Origin: Dichotomocladium elegans
Taxonomy: Eukaryota; Mucoromycota; Mucoromycetes; Mucorales; Lichtheimiaceae
Direction of reading: 5' to 3'
DNA length: 64,000 bases
NCBI GenBank assembly: GCA_025716815.1
Contig: JAIXMN010000006.1
Coordinates: 1,550,001 to 1,614,000 of the forward strand
The notes under the pieces are model-generated. The model did not search any database. It was not told where the DNA came from and saw only the letters and a list, made by a program, of their open reading frames with translations. How positions within the stretch are numbered: the stretch's first letter is position 1; every line of letters starts with the position of its first letter. A program made the position numbers and the translations under genes. Below, one piece after another: positions 57,921-64,000 of the stretch.

Positions 57921-59644
57921 ATGACTAGAAAAAACAGCAGCATCAATGGTGACCCAGATTGTACCGAAATTCTCGAAGATGGATCAAAGAGTATCATCCT
58001 CGATATTATTTCACAAATACGCAAAGGTGCTGATCTTCACCGCGTTGCACTCCCAACGTTTGTCCTGGAGCCACGAAGCATGCTGGAACGGATCACGGAT
58101 TTCATGTGCCACCCTGATATGATTTTAACGTGCGTGTGCTTCTTTATTTGTTTCATTTCTTGGTTTTCTTAACAGCCTGCCTATAGAGCGAATGCAAACA
58201 ATGATCCGCTTGAACGGTTTATCGGAGTCGTTCAGCACTTTCTATCGGGCTGGCATATTAAGCCGAAAGTAAGGGAGAAAAAAGGGGATTGGAAAGTTTT
58301 TCAGCTATTGGAAGCTTAATAATCTGTGTAGGGCGTTAAGAAGCCGTACAACCCAGTGCTTGGTGAATTCTTCCGATGTCAATGGGACTATGACAACGGC
58401 ACGAGAGCGATCTACCTCGCAGAGCAAGTATCCCACCATCCTCCTATCAGCGCCTATTGCTATGCAAGCCCTGAGAATGGTTTGCTCATCGAAGGCAACC
58501 TCCGGCCAAAGGCGAAGTTCCTGGGAAATAGCGCCGCTACGCTGATGGAGGGTAGCTCATGTGTTACGTTGGATCGATGGGACAAGGAGAAGTACTATAT
58601 TACCATGCCCAATGTTTATGCACGTGGCATTTTGTGTAAGCCTGATTCTTTCTCTTTCATACTTGTTGCGTCTATGGCAATGTACAAATATTCATTGTGG
58701 CAATCCACAGTCGGAAAAATGGTGATGGAACTTGGTGATGGTTGCGAGGTACGCTGTCCAAAGAGAGACTTTGTTTGTGAGCTAGATTTCAAGACGAAGG
58801 TATCAAAGAAAAAGTCTATGGCCATTTGCCTTTTTGTTTTGTTTTTAACACAACTTTTAGGGATTCTTTTCCGGTACCTACAACACAGTGGTGGGTAAAA
58901 TCAAGCAGGCCTCAACTGGGAAAGTGTTGCGCGAGATATCTGGAACTTGGACGGGTGAGATTTTTATTGGGACACCGAAGGTAAGCCTCTGTCTTTCTCT
59001 ATCGTCCTCTCTCCCGCTCTACGCCCTCTCCGTCTCTCATAAGGGCTTACGTTTTTCCTGGTAGATGTCTAAAAGGACCTCCTTATTTGATGCCAAATCA
59101 GCCAAGATGCATGCCCCTCGGGTCGAGCCCTATATCCGACAGGAGGACAACGAATCAAGAAGGTAGATTTTGCCGTTCAGGATGACTCTTTAAAATAGTC
59201 GCTGACAGTATCCCCAGACTCTGGTCAAAGGTGACAGAAGCTATTCTCAGACAGGACATGGACACAGCAACCAAGGCAAAACTTGCCGTAGAAGAGCAGC
59301 AACGCTATGATGCGCGACAGCGCGAGGAGCGGGGGATTACTTTTGAGCCGCGCTTCTTCACTCTCAACGGTGACGGTGAGTACGTTATCAAAACCCTGGC
59401 CTGGTAAGATGTTTTCCCGCTTTTTCCTCCTTCCACCCACCCACCCCAGCTTATGAAGGAAATGAGAACCTTGGCTGACATGCGATTCTGCAGCAACGAA
59501 GGCGACCTGAAAAGGCTAGAGTCGTTTGTGTTTTCTCCGATAGACACAAGAAATGAAAAGCCTGCTAGTCAAGAAAAGATAATAGATCAGCAAGAGCGCA
59601 GTAATCTAACTCGCACGGGTGCCTTAGCCGCAATACAAATATGA
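57921..59644 (+). CDS. Oxysterol-binding protein, Kes1/Osh4-like
   Basis: Eight exons: 57921-58129, 58187-58268, 58332-58635, 58711-58799, 58861-58980, 59065-59162, 59218-59379, 59494-59644; 404 residues (yeast Kes1 434). It is a short ORP, lacking PH and ankyrin domains. Landmarks: lid-like N terminus, KPYNPVLGEFFRC, the fingerprint EQVSHHPP near 128-135, GNSAATLMEG, FSGTYNTVVGKI and a basic C-terminal RQREERGITFEP. Such proteins exchange sterol and PI4P between membranes, here probably at Golgi or ER contacts. The last intron is set by a GTACGT donor and TTCTGCAG acceptor; other acceptors give early stops. The final ~50 residues are unlike Kes1. Intron 3 (75 bases) has no stop and keeps frame, so a retained form with 25 extra residues could be made. 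Confidence 0.9.
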
Positions 59645-60946
59645 TGCAAAAAAAGTGCCCCGATCCCCTCCCCCCATAGGCTCGATGGCCTTTTCCTCCC
59701 CACTTGGTACACATGCATTTTCCTTTTATGAGGCCATCATCCTCCCCTTTATTTTTCTTCCTCTAGCTAGATAGCACACTGAATGCGTGTACAAGTTTTT
59801 TTTCTTGAATATTACATCAATGAAGCTCTCAGGCATCAGTACAAACGTCCCAATGTTACTCACCGGCAAACTTATTGTTCGGAGATGAGGGGAGCCCTCC
59901 CTTCCTCTCTGCCGCCCAAACCCCCCCCAGACTCGCTGTACCACCCTATCTTGGTAAAAAAAAAAAACGTTAATGAAATGCGCCCAACTTGGGAATGGCA
60001 CGGTGACGCAAAAGAAAGCATTTGCCCTGCTTGGGGGAAGGTTCCTGGCGGTCTGCCTCGGATTTTCCCCTCACTCCGTCGCCAACCGAAGAACAAGCCC
60101 TTAGCCGTAAAAACTGTGGGGAAGCGGGGGGTGGGAGAGCGAGTGAGTGAGTAAAGAGCATGAAACTGATGTGTAGGGAACCGCATGTCGCAAGGAGAAG
60201 GATTTCTGATCATCTACAATATTTGATGACGAACAAAATAACAGAGACGTAGCATAATTAAAGCAACGCAAGTTGAATTATGCAACAAGAACGCTTAATA
60301 TAGTTGTCATACTACTACACACGCATTTTTTTACTTGGTTACCGGCTAACCAGGCGACATCGTTCGTTTGCAAAACGGCCGAGGTCTCAACCAAGCCCTG
60401 AAAAACTAAGGCTAAATCTATGCTATGTGCTTCACAGTCAGGCCTGTGTACATATGCTGTTACTCTATAGGCATGCATCTATCACCCACTAATGTCCCCA
60501 GCCAAAAAGAGGGGGTGGGCGGAGGGAGAGATGATCCGATCGACGTGTTCTGACAGGTTGCTTTTGGTGCAAAAATCTGGATATCCGTAATGATTACAGA
60601 AAGGTGTGTGTTCACATATGCAGGCACAAGGCGATTCAGGTAAGATGGACGTCTTTTGGAAAGAGGTCGAATGCTTTTCTTTTTGCTAGACAGTTACTCC
60701 CTCGTCGGTACGGTATGCGTATGAGAGGGTGTAGCGCCTCTTTTTTTCGGACTTTTTGGGTAAAGCTTTTGCACGCGCATACAAATATACCACTTTCAGG
60801 GCCTCTCCACCCGACACCACCATTACCCTCTCTCTCTCTCTAACTCTCTAACTCTATCTCGCCCCCCTTCCCTCCCCAACCCGGTCATCTTTCTTTCTCA
60901 CCCTTTTCTTCATTTTCTTTCTGCATCTTAAATTACCTCGGGGACC
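59645..60946. other. Intergenic, kinesin-13 promoter/leader
   Basis: About 1.3 kb. Open frames on both strands around 59726-60213 overlap each other and have no motifs. A CT dinucleotide tract with TAACTCTC repeats (~60826-60860) and C/T-rich sequence leads up to the kinesin start codon. Confidence 0.55.

Positions 60947-64000
<3,054 letters not shown>

Overview
The window reads as nuclear DNA of a filamentous fungus. Genes are broken by many short introns (about 45-150 bases, roughly 88 inferred here), intergenic gaps are compact, and several proteins are fungal-specific: a class V/VII-type chitin synthase, a Pho85-type cyclin, a Num1/Mcp5-type PH protein, a DUF3020 protein and a Rua1_C (formerly DUF4451) protein. 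A LARP1 with DM15 repeats, a kinesin-13 with an N-terminal SAM-like region, DDX59, CstF-50 and DPP III together suggest an early-diverging lineage, most likely Mucoromycota, rather than a yeast or typical Dikarya. That placement is inference from gene content; genus is not called.

Layout: 1.7-2.6 kb hydrophilic CsbD-like protein (+); 3.5-4.9 kb Atf1/CREB-type bZIP (+); 5.2-6.3 kb mitochondrial ABHD11/Imo32-type hydrolase (-); 6.3-7.1 kb AT-hook protein (-); 2.4 kb without genes; 9.6-11.9 kb Rua1_C regulator (+); 12.3-14.8 kb dipeptidyl peptidase III (+); 14.9-16.0 kb tubulin cofactor B (+); 16.1-17.4 kb RS/RRM protein (+); 18.7-20.6 and 22.1-24.1 kb two tandem MFS transporters (-); 25.3-26.4 kb an unrecognised protein (-); 27-29.4 kb decayed copies of an orphan family (-); 31.2-32.6 kb Pcl-type cyclin (+); 33.1-37.5 kb chitin-synthase-like protein (+); 37.8-39.6 kb DUF3020 protein (-); 40.5-43.6 kb LARP1 (-); 44.4-46.2 kb CstF-50 (+); 46.3-48.8 kb Num1/Mcp5-like cortex protein (-); 49.2-50.6 kb Csm1/Pcs1 monopolin subunit (+); 51.2-53.0 kb DDX59-like helicase (-); 53.2-56.6 kb Vip1/PPIP5K (+); 57.9-59.6 kb oxysterol-binding protein (+); 60.9 kb to the window end kinesin-13 (+, cut off).

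The genes are mostly independent housekeeping, cytoskeletal, RNA and signalling functions; there is no operon or metabolic cluster. About 18.7-31 kb looks accessory: a tandem transporter duplication, an orphan gene and pseudogene debris. The most unusual observations are a high share of GC-AG introns (about 10 of 88), a DPP III whose zinc motif is the pentapeptide HELGH instead of the family's HELLGH, a full-length chitin-synthase-like protein that has lost several catalytic signature motifs, and a DDX59-like helicase with an insertion in motif VI. All gene models were spliced by hand from reading frame, splice signals and family resemblance recalled from memory; no database search was run.
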